This document shows, piece after piece, positions 17,236-26,183 of a DNA stretch of 64,000 nt; position 1 is the stretch's first letter; every line of letters starts with the position of its first letter. The DNA lies in NCBI GenBank assembly GCA_910579755.1, contig CAJTVB010000002.1, forward strand, positions 62,001-126,000. The letters are read 5' to 3'. A program made the position numbers and the translations under genes. The notes under the pieces are model-generated. The model did no database searches and was not told the origin of the DNA. It saw only the letters and a program-made list of their open reading frames with translations. The stretch comes from an uncultured Acetatifactor sp. (GTDB taxonomy: Bacteria > Bacillota > Clostridia > Lachnospirales > Lachnospiraceae).

Positions 17236-18594
17236 TTGTTTCAGCTGCTGAAAAGGCTGCGGCAGAGAAAGCTCCAGAATGTGCATTTTCTGCTGTGCTC
17301 CAGAGACACGGATTGGTTTAACAGCGAGGCGGAAAAGCTTCCCTGGACCTCCTCGGTCAGCTTCAGCAGACGAACCCTGAAGGGAATTCAGGAGGAAGAC
17401 GCGGGAAGGATTGTGACAGCCTGGAAGGCTTTGGGGGATGAGGGGCTGGGAAGGCTGAAGGGGCTGAGCACGGAGGCGGCAAAGCAGAAGCTGGTGGAGT
17501 CTTCTCTGGATGCGGAAAGAAATGATCCTGATGAGAGCGCATTGCTGGGAGCCATGCTGGCGACCAGATACGGAGATGAGCTGCATAACCATGTGCGGGA
17601 AATGCTGCGTAATTTGAACGAAAAACCGTTAAACAAAGTGACGCTGCTGGATGCCTTTGTCTACATTGTGGCAATGCACTCGGAAAAGCTGTATTTTTTA
17701 TCCAAGCCGGTTATGGCCCAGCTTTATCACTGTCCGGAAAACCAGGTTAAGCAAAGAATTCTGGGGCCCCTGGGAGATGAGGCTGCCAGCACGGTCAGCG
17801 GGGATATGATTTACACTCGTCATGGTTCCATTGCCAAGTCCGCTAAAAGAATTCTGGATGAAGAATTTCATGTGGATTTTGATGAAAAATTCGTGGAAAT
17901 GGTGGAGGCGGCCATAGAAGCCAGCCAGAAAGGCGTTTATATCGAAAAGCTTGGAAAATGGCGGTATTTATCAGAACACTTTGTGGGAAAAAACAATACG
18001 CTGGCGGTAAAGATTGACAGGAAAGCGCTGGAGCTTGATCCTTATGATGAATATTTTATTGTTCACCTATCCAAGCTGTACAGGAACCTAAAGCAGCCAA
18101 AGCTGGGTGTAAGCCTGTTCCGGGATGTCAATTATCCCATGGAGAGCCGTTCCTTCTATTGCGAATGGGCTCTGGCGGAGGCCAATTTGGGAAATAAGGC
18201 AGCAAGCGTCTGCCTTTCGGCTGTTGCTTTGTCGGACCAGGCGGAAAGGCGCCCTATTGATCTGAAAAATGCCAATATCAACCTGTATTCCATTGCGTTG
18301 ACTTTTTTGGAATTGTATCGTGCCTATCGGGATGAGATATACTTTTTGGCCATGGCGGCTGCACATTATCTGAAGAAAAAGCTGTATGATCCACAGACAA
18401 CAGAAAAGCAGCTTGATATGTCAAAAGAGGAGTTTGAAAAGCTTCGAAGGATCAGCATGACGGATGTGGAGGCAAACCGCTGTCTGCGGCAGGGAATACG
18501 CACTGCGGAAGAGGGAAGAGAAATCGATTTCCGGGAGGGCTTTCCCCGTATGGAGAGCCTGGAGTTTAAAAAGCTTTTTGCAATGGGACGTTGA
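17236..18594 (+). pseudogene. 5'-truncated STAND-like NTPase remnant
   Basis: The frame opens right after an in-frame TAA (17227-17229), and the first possible codon is a TTG with no ribosome site. The 452 residues begin with LLKRLRQRKLQNVHFLLCSR, which resembles the sensor-1 strand of a STAND/AAA NTPase. A winged-helix-like part (LLDAFVYIVAMHSEKLYFL) and a helical TPR-like C-terminus (about 240-400) follow. Walker A and B, which should precede, are absent, and a terminator sits just upstream. I read this as the 3' part of a larger gene whose front was lost. The remaining frame is intact, so loss may be recent. Many STAND NTPases are phage-defence proteins; that link is inference. Confidence 0.5.
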
Positions 18595-18619
18595 CATGAA
18601 GCGGATATGACACTATAAT
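18591..18619 (+). promoter_or_regulatory. Consensus sigma-A promoter
   Basis: TTGACA (18591-18596), 17-base spacer, TATAAT (18614-18619): both boxes are perfect. The -35 overlaps the stop codon of the truncated upstream gene. It drives the CDP-alcohol phosphatidyltransferase, whose ATG is 39 bases downstream of the -10. Confidence 0.85.
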
Positions 18620-18658
18620 TGCATGCATATCCACATATAGCGCAGGAGGAAGACTATT

Positions 18659-19234
18659 ATGTGTCCCAGCGGGAAAACTGAAAACAAGATATTGACGATA
18701 CCTAACCTTTTGTCTGCATTCCGGTTGCTGCTGATTCCGGTTTTCATTTGGACATACTGTTTCAGAAGTGAATATCTGCTGACCGCAGGCTTATTGCTGT
18801 TATCCGGGCTGACGGATATGGCGGACGGCTTTATTGCCCGGCGTTTCCATATGGTGAGCAATCTGGGGAAAATGCTGGATCCCGTGGCAGACAAGCTGAC
18901 GCAGGGGGCAATGCTGGTCTGCCTTGTGACACGCTTTCCGATGATGTGGTTTCCCCTGGGACTTCTTGCGGTAAAGGAAACCACGGTAGGAATCAGCTCC
19001 CTTTTGGTTATCCGGAAATCCGGTGTGGTGACGGGAGCGGTCTGGCATGGCAAGGTGACAACCACTCTGCTTTATACTATGATAGTAATTCATTTAATAT
19101 GGTATCAGATTCCGGGCGGGGTTTCCAGCGTGATCATTGCCATATGCTTTATCATGATGCTGGTTTCCTGGGGATTATATGCAGGACATAATATTAAGGT
19201 TCTTATGGGAAAGTCAACAGCCTCGCGGAAATAA
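18659..19234 (+). CDS. CDP-alcohol phosphatidyltransferase (PgsA-like)
   Basis: A 191-residue membrane enzyme with the full signature D-x2-DG-x2-AR-x8-G-x3-D-x3-D, read as DMADGFIARRF then HMVSNLGKMLDPVAD, around residues 56-85. It has about five membrane helices. The family transfers a phosphatidyl group from CDP-diacylglycerol to an alcohol; the closest match by feel is PGP synthase. GGAGG precedes the ATG. A housekeeping pgsA normally sits elsewhere in these genomes, so this may be a second copy. Its own perfect promoter overlaps the end of the upstream remnant, so it is an independent unit. Confidence 0.85.
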   Translation: MCPSGKTENKILTIPNLLSAFRLLLIPVFIWTYCFRSEYLLTAGLLLLSGLTDMADGFIARRFHMVSNLGKMLDPVADKLTQGAMLVCLVTRFPMMWFPLGLLAVKETTVGISSLLVIRKSGVVTGAVWHGKVTTTLLYTMIVIHLIWYQIPGGVSSVIIAICFIMMLVSWGLYAGHNIKVLMGKSTASRK

Positions 19235-19263
19235 AAATGCAGAGGGGATTCTTAGGAATCCCC
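19232..19263 (-). terminator. Terminator whose loop holds the stop codon of the anti-sigma gene
   Basis: GGGGATTC (19244-19251) and GAATCCCC (19256-19263) form an 8-bp stem with loop TTAG, which contains the minus-strand TAA of the gene ending at 19252. On the minus strand the stem is followed, after 7 bases, by TTTTT. Placement between convergent genes fits a terminator. Confidence 0.6.
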
Positions 19264-20238
19264 CCGCATATCCGGGATCTGAACCTCCTTTAAAATCTGG
19301 AAATCGATCAGGTCAGCAAGTCGTTGGAGATCTTCCCGGGTCATCCCTGACCGGCTTCCGTCCAGTACATTTACGGCGATGAAGCAATCGTCAAAATCTG
19401 CAAAGAGCAGTGCCTTGGAATCACCCAGCGCCAGCAACACCGGTTCTCCGCAGGCGGTTAAATACTGCCATTCCGTATAGTTTTCCGCATCTCCGATATT
19501 CAGGGCAACATCCTGGAAAGATCCCTTGACAGCCCTTCTGAACTGGAAGGAAGCCGTTCCGAAGCCTTCGATTTCCACATCGCCGTCAAACTGGAAGGTG
19601 CCGTCCTCATAAATATACCCCCAATAGTTTGTGCTGTTTTTTATAAAGGTGCCGCCTGTCTGGTATTCCAGCTCCTGCGGGCTTACATCGTTAATCTTCT
19701 GATGAAGCTTTAAGCCGTATTTTCCGGCGATTTCGTCCAGCTTTTCTCCCATTTCATAAGAATAAACGTTATAGAGCAGCCAGTCCTCCCGGTTTGGCGC
19801 CGCAAACAGATCATTTCCGATTTCGGCGGCGATTTTGCCGTCGGGATCATATCCGGCCAGAAACTTTTCCCATTCTGCAAGGGCCTGAGCTTCTGGGCTG
19901 GTGTGGTAGCCTGACAGAGAAATGATGTCAAATTCCGGCAGATCAAAGCCCTTGCCCGGTCCTGCAAATGCCGGTCCGGGTGTTTCCGGCAGTAACAGAT
20001 CCTTTAGTCCGAACCAGTTATGGGCCATTGCCGCTACAGGCAGCACCAGAAGCAGGCAAAGACAGGCGGCGGCCCCGGTCAGGAACATCCGTGCAGGCTT
20101 TGTGGATCCGGGCACTGCAGTTTTTCTCCCAAAGACTTTTTCCTGCTCTACCAGATCCAGGAAAAAATCATCCACGTACTGAAAGGCTTCATTCAATTTG
20201 ACAGCGCCGCCAGCGCCAGGCGGTTTTTCGCTTTTCAT
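19252..20238 (-). CDS. Putative anti-sigma factor, single-pass membrane protein
   Basis: A 328-residue protein whose ATG overlaps the sigma-factor stop by 4 bases, the usual sigma/anti-sigma layout. The N-terminal 48 residues (with NEAFQYVDDFFLDLVEQEK) would be cytoplasmic. One membrane helix follows (ARMFLTGAAACLCLLLVLPV, about 49-70), then a roughly 250-residue extracellular domain with many aromatic and acidic residues. No zinc-binding HxxxCxxC motif is seen, so it is not a ZAS-type anti-sigma. The outer domain is unrecognised. Signal sensing at the envelope is inferred from context. Confidence 0.7.
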   Translation of the reverse strand: MKSEKPPGAGGAVKLNEAFQYVDDFFLDLVEQEKVFGRKTAVPGSTKPARMFLTGAAACLCLLLVLPVAAMAHNWFGLKDLLLPETPGPAFAGPGKGFDLPEFDIISLSGYHTSPEAQALAEWEKFLAGYDPDGKIAAEIGNDLFAAPNREDWLLYNVYSYEMGEKLDEIAGKYGLKLHQKINDVSPQELEYQTGGTFIKNSTNYWGYIYEDGTFQFDGDVEIEGFGTASFQFRRAVKGSFQDVALNIGDAENYTEWQYLTACGEPVLLALGDSKALLFADFDDCFIAVNVLDGSRSGMTREDLQRLADLIDFQILKEVQIPDMRGDS

Positions 20239-20783
20239 AATGTGACACCTTCCTTTTCAAAATAGTCCCGCAGCCTGCGTCTGGTTTTGGAGAGCAAATA
20301 TTTTACCTGCCGTGGGGTGAGGCCGTATTGTCTGGCCAGTTTATCAATGGAATAAGAATAAAAATATCTGGCCAGAAAGACGGCGCAGCTTTTTTTGTCC
20401 AATGCTTCCAGAAAGCGATTGAGAATCATGCCGATTTCCCGGGCTTCCCACACTTGCTCCATATCGCTTTGCCGATCAGGAATGCATTCGTCCATTTCCA
20501 CGAACAGCGCGTGTCTTTTTCCGGCGTTGAGATAGTCCAGTCGGTCAAAGGAAAGGTTTCTGGTAATGCGGGATAAAAAGTGCTTCAGACTGCAGGGCCT
20601 TGTGGGAGGCATAGCCCTCCACGCGCCCAGATAGGTATCGTTCAGAACCTCCTCTGTGTCGGAGGCGCTTCGCAGAATATTATAGGCCACCTGATGCAGA
20701 TATGCTCCATATTTTTTCCCCGTTTCCTGAATTGCCGTCTCAGACCGCGCAAAATACAGGTCTACAATCTCTGTGTCTTCCAT
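20235..20783 (-). CDS. ECF-type RNA polymerase sigma factor
   Basis: A 182-residue sigma-70 family factor with region 2 (YNILRSASDTEEVLNDTYLG, then AWRAMPPTRP, about 35-66) and region 4 (SYSIDKLARQYGLTPRQVKY, then LLSKTRRRLRDYF). The pattern TEEVLNDTYLGAWRAMPP is typical of clostridial ECF factors. It is translationally coupled to the membrane protein at 19252. Its upstream gap has inverted repeats (see 20821-20891). Target genes are unknown; ECF factors usually activate their own promoter. Confidence 0.88.
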   Translation of the reverse strand: MEDTEIVDLYFARSETAIQETGKKYGAYLHQVAYNILRSASDTEEVLNDTYLGAWRAMPPTRPCSLKHFLSRITRNLSFDRLDYLNAGKRHALFVEMDECIPDRQSDMEQVWEAREIGMILNRFLEALDKKSCAVFLARYFYSYSIDKLARQYGLTPRQVKYLLSKTRRRLRDYFEKEGVTL

Positions 20784-20820
20784 TGCTGTTTCTCCCTGTT
20801 GGTCTCTTTTTCTCGGATGC

Positions 20821-20891
20821 CGCTTTCAAATTCCCAAATCAACTCCTGCAGGGTTCGATATGAACCGGCGGGAGACCGCATATTGAAAGCG
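20821..20891 (-). other. Long-range inverted repeat in the sigma-factor leader
   Basis: CGCTTTCAA (20821-20829) and TTGAAAGCG (20883-20891) are perfect 9-base inverted repeats 53 bases apart. Between them lies GGTTC-GATAT-GAACC (20852-20866). Read on the minus strand, this folds as a stem enclosing an inner hairpin, about 40 bases ahead of the sigma-factor ATG. It could be a structured 5' leader. The gap 20784-21138 holds this and the hairpins listed next. Confidence 0.5.
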
Positions 20892-20962
20892 AATTAAATC
20901 CTCTAATTAATAGTAGGGTAAATAGAAAGAAAGGACAAGATATGAGAAAAATTCCCAAAAGA

Positions 20963-21033
20963 AATCAAGTCGCAGCTTGATTCCTGCGGGCAATGAGTCA
21001 AAGTCCCGGATGCCTGCATCCATGGGACTTTGA
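20963..21033. other. Two adjacent strong hairpins
   Basis: Hairpin A: AATCAAG (20963-20969) / CTTGATT (20976-20982), loop of 6. Hairpin B: TCAAAGTCCC (20998-21007) / GGGACTTTGA (21024-21033) with an inner GGATG-CCTG-CATCC, giving about 15 pairs. No T-run follows on either strand. Position is downstream of the nucleotidyltransferase gene and upstream of the sigma gene (both minus). Confidence 0.6.
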
Positions 21034-21106
21034 CGAATGCCGAGAGGTTGTTGACTTATGTGGGAATAATTTTGACGGGAATTTATGGAAGTTCATTCAT
21101 TATTTT

Positions 21107-21127
21107 AGAGGCGGTATAACCGCCTCT
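21107..21127 (-). other. 8-bp inverted repeat just after the nucleotidyltransferase gene
   Basis: AGAGGCGG (21107-21114) / CCGCCTCT (21120-21127) with a 5-base loop, 12 bases past the minus-strand stop. The position suits a terminator, but the minus strand continues AAAATAATG with no T-run, so only a 3'-end hairpin can be claimed. Confidence 0.5.
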
Positions 21128-21138
21128 TTCGAGTGTTT

Positions 21139-22059
21139 TCAGTAAAGAGTTTCAGGATAGGCCCCCTGAGCGATCAGCGCCCGGAGAGAGTCCACCACCG
21201 CCTGCTTATCCTCTCTGTAGGTGACACCGAACCATTTGTCGGAGGTTTCCAGCACCTTAACGGTGGCTTTCCCTTCTGCCACCAGCTTGTCAATGATTTT
21301 TGGAAGCAGATATTCCGCCTTGATATCACCCTCTTTGAGGCCTGCCAGAAATTCCGGGAAGCCCTTTTCCAGCTCACCGAGGAAGGAGGCGGGAATCCCC
21401 CACATATTCATGGACACATGGCAGTTGATATCCACTTTCACAGGATTTCCCTGTTCGTCTGCGGCGGTGAGGCCGTCGCCTTCCCGTTTGATGTCAAAGG
21501 TTTCCGTAACGGTTTCCAGGTACCCGTCGTCGTTGACTCTGCACACTCCCCTGGCCACGCCGCCGTTTTCACTTAAGGTGTTGGCCAGCATGAAGCCGCT
21601 CATGCACAGGTCATAGACATCGGAATCCTCCTTCATTTGATTTACCATATAATCGTGAACCTTCTGAAAGCTCTCTTTTCCGTAATAGTCGTCGGCGTTG
21701 ATCACCAGAAAGGGCCCGTCCACCACAGCCTTTGCGCTCAGAACTGCCTGTCCGGTTCCCCAGGGCTTTTTCCGCTCCGCGGGCTTTTCGAAGCCCTCCG
21801 GCAGATCGTCAAGCTCCTGATAAGCATATTCCACATGGGCAATTTTTTCGATACGTCTGCCGATAATTTCTTTAAAATCCTTCTCCAGATCTCTGCGGAT
21901 GATAAATACGATCTTATTGAAGCCTGCCTTCAGCGCATCGTAAATCGAATAATCCATGATAATCTCGCCGCCCGGCCCTACGGGCTCCAGCTGTTTGATT
22001 CCGCCGCCGAATCGGCTTCCAATCCCTGCGGCCATGATCACTAATGTTGTTTCCTTCAT
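21139..22059 (-). CDS. Sugar-phosphate nucleotidyltransferase (NTP_transferase fold)
   Basis: A 306-residue enzyme with the nucleotide-binding N-terminus MAAGIGSRFGGGIKQLEPVG and the metal-site NADDYYG (about residue 111). The mid region has GGVARGVCRVNDDGYLETVTE, a substrate loop typical of glucose-1-phosphate and related nucleotidyltransferases. It activates a sugar-1-phosphate with UTP or another NTP; the exact sugar is not readable. Since phosphorylases of this window release Glc-1-P and Gal-1-P, it could link to those pathways, but it is not in their operons. Its promoter is TTGCCT-N17-TACAAT on the minus strand (22127-22099). Confidence 0.82.
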   Translation of the reverse strand: MKETTLVIMAAGIGSRFGGGIKQLEPVGPGGEIIMDYSIYDALKAGFNKIVFIIRRDLEKDFKEIIGRRIEKIAHVEYAYQELDDLPEGFEKPAERKKPWGTGQAVLSAKAVVDGPFLVINADDYYGKESFQKVHDYMVNQMKEDSDVYDLCMSGFMLANTLSENGGVARGVCRVNDDGYLETVTETFDIKREGDGLTAADEQGNPVKVDINCHVSMNMWGIPASFLGELEKGFPEFLAGLKEGDIKAEYLLPKIIDKLVAEGKATVKVLETSDKWFGVTYREDKQAVVDSLRALIAQGAYPETLY

Positions 22060-22098
22060 TTTTTTTCCACCTTCCGGTATATTTTTTTCTCTGGAGGT

Positions 22099-22127
22099 AT
22101 TGTATCATACCGGATGATAAAAGGCAA
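22099..22127 (-). promoter_or_regulatory. Promoter of the nucleotidyltransferase gene
   Basis: On the minus strand TTGCCT (22127-22122), 17-base spacer, TACAAT (22104-22099). It is divergent from the + promoter 12 bases away, so the two may share regulation. Confidence 0.6.
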
Positions 22128-22138
22128 ATAGTAACGGC

Positions 22139-22167
22139 TTTACAGCGGGGCGAGATTCGGATATACT
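22139..22167 (+). promoter_or_regulatory. Promoter of the MmcQ/YjbR gene
   Basis: TTTACA (22139-22144), 17-base spacer, TATACT (22162-22167). The ATG at 22288 is 120 bases downstream. It may also serve the helicase gene that begins 41 bases after the small gene ends. Confidence 0.6.
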
Positions 22168-22287
22168 GGAATAAATATAGATTTTCGAGGGCTTTTTGTG
22201 TCCGGGAAGACAACAGCCGGACGTGTAATCGAAACTTATGGCGGGATGCGGCGGTTTGAAGGGATTGAAACAAAAGAGGCGCAGAAC

Positions 22288-22647
22288 ATGGATACGAGGG
22301 AGAAAATACTGGCATACGGACTAACATTTCAGGATACATATTTGGACCGGCCCTTTCATGATGAGAATTGGGTGCTGGTCCGTTGTCGGAAAAACAAAAA
22401 GGCCTTTGTGTGGACTTACGAATATGAGGGACAGCTGAGGATCAACGTGAAGGTGGATCCCCAGTGGCGGGATTTCTGGAGGCAGGCTTATAAATCTGTC
22501 ATCCCCGGATATCATCAGAACAAGGAACATTGGAACACGGTCATTTTGGACGGAACCGTGCCGGAGGCGGAGGTGAAGAGGATGATCGGGGAGAGCTATG
22601 ATCTTTGTGTGAAGGGGAAGAGAAGCGGAGAATGTACGAGGCTGTGA
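22288..22647 (+). CDS. MmcQ/YjbR family protein
   Basis: Start at ATG 22288, giving 119 residues, the usual family length. An upstream in-frame GTG (22198) would add 30 unrelated residues. The fold is recognised by RPFHDENWVLVRCRKNKKAF, the pairs of strands (LRINVKVDPQWRDFWRQAYK), and the C-terminal HWNTVILDGTVPEAEVKRMI then GESYDLC. The family has a CyaY-like fold sometimes called DNA-binding, but its function is not firmly known. It sits next to, and in the same direction as, the helicase gene. Confidence 0.85.
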   Translation: MDTREKILAYGLTFQDTYLDRPFHDENWVLVRCRKNKKAFVWTYEYEGQLRINVKVDPQWRDFWRQAYKSVIPGYHQNKEHWNTVILDGTVPEAEVKRMIGESYDLCVKGKRSGECTRL

Positions 22648-22688
22648 GAGGAAATGGGAAGGACTGCAGTTTTATGGAGGATGCCTTT

Positions 22689-25600
22689 ATGGAGGAAGCC
22701 AAAATTATTGAAATAAGGGATGCCCTGTCAACGGCATTTATTGATGAAACCAACAGGTCAAATCTTGCGTACAGGCCGCAATTTGTTTCAAATAACTATA
22801 AAGAGGGCAGGAAGGTTCTGTCTTCCATAGAAAAAGAACTGTTGGAATGCGATGAGTTTTTGATTAGCGTCGCTTTTGTTACCATGAGCGGGATTACTCC
22901 GCTTCTGCAGACATTGAAGGAGCTTGAGCAAAGAAAAGTCCGCGGACGGATTATCACCACGGATTATCTTACATTCAGTGAGCCTAAGGCGTTGGATAAA
23001 CTGGCTGGATTGGAAAATATTGAATTGAGAATGTATCAATCCGGGGAGGCAGGAGAAGGATTCCATACTAAGGGTTACATATTCAGAAAACAGGAGATAT
23101 ACCGTATTATTTTAGGAAGCTCCAATATGACACTGAGCGCTCTCACGAAGAACAGAGAGTGGAACACAAGGCTGATATCCACAAAGCAGGGAGAGTTTGC
23201 CGGACAGATCATAGAAGAATATGATGAACTGTGGGATTCTGAGCATACGCTTCCTTATGAGAGGTTTATTGAAAGCTACAGGGTAAGCTATGAATTGACT
23301 CGAAAGCAGAGACTGATTGCTAAAAAGAATGCGATTCCACAGCTTGAACAGTATACGCTGAAACCAAATAAGATGCAGTTAGCGTTTGTTTCCAATCTTC
23401 GCAGAATGGTGGACGCAGGAGTACAGCGGGCTTTGCTGATATCAGCTACAGGGACAGGAAAGACTTATGCGTCGGCATTTGCCTTGAGAGAAGAAAAGCC
23501 GAAAAAAGCGTTGTTTCTGGTTCACCGAGAACAAATTGCCAGGCATTCTATTATCAGCTATCAGAAAGTATTTGGCACTACAAAATCCTTTGGCTTGCTG
23601 TCTGGAAACATTCGGGGATTTGATGCTGATTTCCTTTTTTCTACCATGCAAATGATGGCAAAACCGGAGATATTGAAAAAATTTAGAAGAGATGAATTCG
23701 ATATTGTTGTAATAGATGAGGCACACAGAGTGGGCGCATCCAGTTATCAAAATATTATGGAATATTTTGAGCCGCGGCTATGGTTGGGAATGACGGCTTC
23801 TCCGGAGCGTACAGATAGTTTTGATGTGTATCAGGCATTTGATCATAATATTGCTTATGAAATACGTTTACAACAGGCATTGGAAGAAAATCTTCTGTGT
23901 CCGTTTCATTACTTTGGGATAACAGATCTTCAAATAAATGGAGAAGTTGTGGACGAAAAAACGGGCTTGAAGGATTTTAACAAATTGACATCAGATGAAC
24001 GCGTAAGCTATGTGATAGATCAGATCAATTTTTATGGTTACTGTGGGGATAGAGTAAGAGGATTGGTGTTTTGCAGTTCCAAGCGGGAAGCAATAGCGCT
24101 AAGTGAAAAATTTAATGAGCGTGGATACCAAACAATGGCTTTGACCGGAGAAGACAGCCAGGAAACTCGTGAAAAGGCGATTGAACGCCTGGTAGCCAAA
24201 GAAACGCAGAGCCAAAATACTTGTTCTGAGTATTTACAAAGTGGTATGAGCGAAAACAATAAACGATCAGATGGCGTACTTGATTATATATTTACAGTTG
24301 ATATATTTAATGAAGGTGTGGACATACCTGAAATTAATCAGGTAGTTATGCTTCGGCCTACGGAGTCTCCTATTGTATTTGTACAGCAGCTTGGACGGGG
24401 GCTTCGAAAAGCAGAAGGAAAAGAATATGTAGTAATTTTGGATTTCATTGGAAACTACAGGAATAATTTTATGATTCCAATAGCACTGTCCGGGGACCGG
24501 AGCTATAACAAGGATAATATTCGAAGATATGTGTTGGAGGGTGAGAGGATCATTCCTGGATCATCGACCATTCATTTTGATGAAATATCAAAGAAAAGAA
24601 TCTTTGCGGCGATTGATATGGCCAATTTTAGTGATATTAAGCTGATACGAGAGAACTATATCAACCTAAAGCATAAATTGGGGAGAATTCCAGAACTGCA
24701 GGATTTTGATAAATACGGCGAGATGGATGTTCTGAGGATTTTTGACAATAATAGCTTGGGATCTTATTATAAATTTTTGGTGAAATATGAGGCTGATTTT
24801 AAAATTCGATTGTCTGAGTCAGAAGAAAAGGTAATAGAATTTGTATCCAAAAAGCTTGCCAGTGGGAAGCGGATTCATGAGCTTGAAGTTTTAAAGAGGG
24901 CTATGGGCTACAGGGACAGACTTTTGGAGGCCTTGAAGGAAACCTTACAGAAAAAATATGGAATAGCAATGCAGAAAAACACGGAAGGTAATGTGATTAA
25001 TATGCTGACAAATGAGTTCCCTACAGGAACCGGACGAAAAACATATTCAGATTGTGTTTTTTTGGAAAAAGAAGAAACAACAGATGATTATAGAGTATCG
25101 GATTCATTTGAAAGAATGTTGAGGAATCCGAATTTTTACAAGATTTTGAAGGAGCTGATTGAGTTTGGAATTGCCCGCTATAGAGTTAACTACAGCAGTT
25201 GTTATCAAGATACTAATCTGGTGCTTTATCAAAAATATACATATGAGGATGTTTGCAGGCTGCTGGACTGGAAGAATAATGAGGTGCCGCTGAATATTGG
25301 CGGATATAAATATGATCAGCAGACGAAAACCTTTCCCGTATTTATTAATTATGATAAATCGGAGAATATTCAAGATACAATAAAATATGAAGACCATTTT
25401 CTCAGTACCAATGTATTGATTGCTATTTCCAAACAAAGCAGGACTATTAACTCGGAGGATGTGCAGAATTTTTTGCACTCTGAAGAGAGGGGGATCAAGA
25501 TTGAACTGTTTGTCAGAAAAAATAAGGATGACAAAATATCTAAGGAGTTTTATTATCTGGGACGAATGAAACCATCTGGAAGAGTTAAGGAGTTTACTAT

Positions 25601-25691
25601 GAGTAACACGGACAAAACAGCGGTGGAAATTGAATGGATATTGGACACGCCGGTTCGGGATGACATATATGAATATATTGTTAAAGGATAA
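22689..25691 (+). CDS. PLD-like nuclease / DEAH helicase / DUF3427 protein
   Basis: Start at ATG 22689, 8 bases after GGAGG (22676-22680); ATG 22674 is an alternative. The 1000-residue protein has three parts. First, a phospholipase-D-like domain with H126-x-K128 in FHTKGYIF and GSSNMTLSAL. Second, a superfamily-2 helicase core: Walker A ATGTGKT near 255, DEAH box VIDEAHR near 343, motif III GMTASPER, motif VI QQLGRGLRK near 567. Third, a C-terminal DUF3427 region. Such proteins resemble restriction-type helicases and are suspected defence or repair factors; that role is inference. The gene is visibly more A/T-rich than its neighbours, suggesting acquisition. A NUDIX gene follows 51 bases later. 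Confidence 0.88.
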   Translation: MEEAKIIEIRDALSTAFIDETNRSNLAYRPQFVSNNYKEGRKVLSSIEKELLECDEFLISVAFVTMSGITPLLQTLKELEQRKVRGRIITTDYLTFSEPKALDKLAGLENIELRMYQSGEAGEGFHTKGYIFRKQEIYRIILGSSNMTLSALTKNREWNTRLISTKQGEFAGQIIEEYDELWDSEHTLPYERFIESYRVSYELTRKQRLIAKKNAIPQLEQYTLKPNKMQLAFVSNLRRMVDAGVQRALLISATGTGKTYASAFALREEKPKKALFLVHREQIARHSIISYQKVFGTTKSFGLLSGNIRGFDADFLFSTMQMMAKPEILKKFRRDEFDIVVIDEAHRVGASSYQNIMEYFEPRLWLGMTASPERTDSFDVYQAFDHNIAYEIRLQQALEENLLCPFHYFGITDLQINGEVVDEKTGLKDFNKLTSDERVSYVIDQINFYGYCGDRVRGLVFCSSKREAIALSEKFNERGYQTMALTGEDSQETREKAIERLVAKETQSQNTCSEYLQSGMSENNKRSDGVLDYIFTVDIFNEGVDIPEINQVVMLRPTESPIVFVQQLGRGLRKAEGKEYVVILDFIGNYRNNFMIPIALSGDRSYNKDNIRRYVLEGERIIPGSSTIHFDEISKKRIFAAIDMANFSDIKLIRENYINLKHKLGRIPELQDFDKYGEMDVLRIFDNNSLGSYYKFLVKYEADFKIRLSESEEKVIEFVSKKLASGKRIHELEVLKRAMGYRDRLLEALKETLQKKYGIAMQKNTEGNVINMLTNEFPTGTGRKTYSDCVFLEKEETTDDYRVSDSFERMLRNPNFYKILKELIEFGIARYRVNYSSCYQDTNLVLYQKYTYEDVCRLLDWKNNEVPLNIGGYKYDQQTKTFPVFINYDKSENIQDTIKYEDHFLSTNVLIAISKQSRTINSEDVQNFLHSEERGIKIELFVRKNKDDKISKEFYYLGRMKPSGRVKEFTMSNTDKTAVEIEWILDTPVRDDIYEYIVKG

Positions 25692-25742
25692 TGTAGTAAT
25701 TGAAGAGGACAAATAGCTTTTGAGAGCGGAATGGAGTGAAAT

Positions 25743-26141
25743 ATGAAGACAATTAAGGTAGTGGCGGCCATCATAATTCATGATGGTAAAATCTTTGCAA
25801 CCCAGCGGGGCTACGGCGAGTTTAAGGATGGGTGGGAATTTCCAGGCGGAAAAATAGAACCGGGTGAGACTCCTCAGCAGGCTCTTTTTAGAGAGATTAA
25901 GGAGGAGCTTGAGGCGGAGATTCAGGTTGGGGAGCTGTTTGATACGGTGGAGTACGATTATTCCCAGTTTCATTTATCCATGGACTGCTTTTTGTGCACT
26001 CTGAAATCCGGAAAGCTTGTTTTGAAGGAGCATGAGGCGGCGTGCTGGCTGACAGGAGATGAACTGGAAAATGTGGAATGGCTTCCGGCCGACAGGGGCT
26101 TGGCGGTTAAGCTGAAAGAAATCTGCCAGACCATCCGCTGA
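25743..26141 (+). CDS. NUDIX (deoxy)nucleoside triphosphate pyrophosphohydrolase
   Basis: A 132-residue MutT-type enzyme with the Nudix box GGKIEPGETPQQALFREI then KEELEAEI (G-x5-E-x7-RE-U-x-EE). It begins VVAAIIIHDGKIFATQRGYG, the standard substrate-strand start. It cleaves nucleoside triphosphates, possibly oxidised or non-canonical dNTPs, to NMP and PPi. It lies 51 bases downstream of the helicase gene, same strand, with GGAATGGAG before the ATG. Helicase-NUDIX adjacency recurs in this class, so a joint role is plausible. Confidence 0.85.
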   Translation: MKTIKVVAAIIIHDGKIFATQRGYGEFKDGWEFPGGKIEPGETPQQALFREIKEELEAEIQVGELFDTVEYDYSQFHLSMDCFLCTLKSGKLVLKEHEAACWLTGDELENVEWLPADRGLAVKLKEICQTIR

Positions 26142-26183
26142 CAGCAGACTTGAAACAGGAAGTGGAATTTGCGGAGGGAATAT

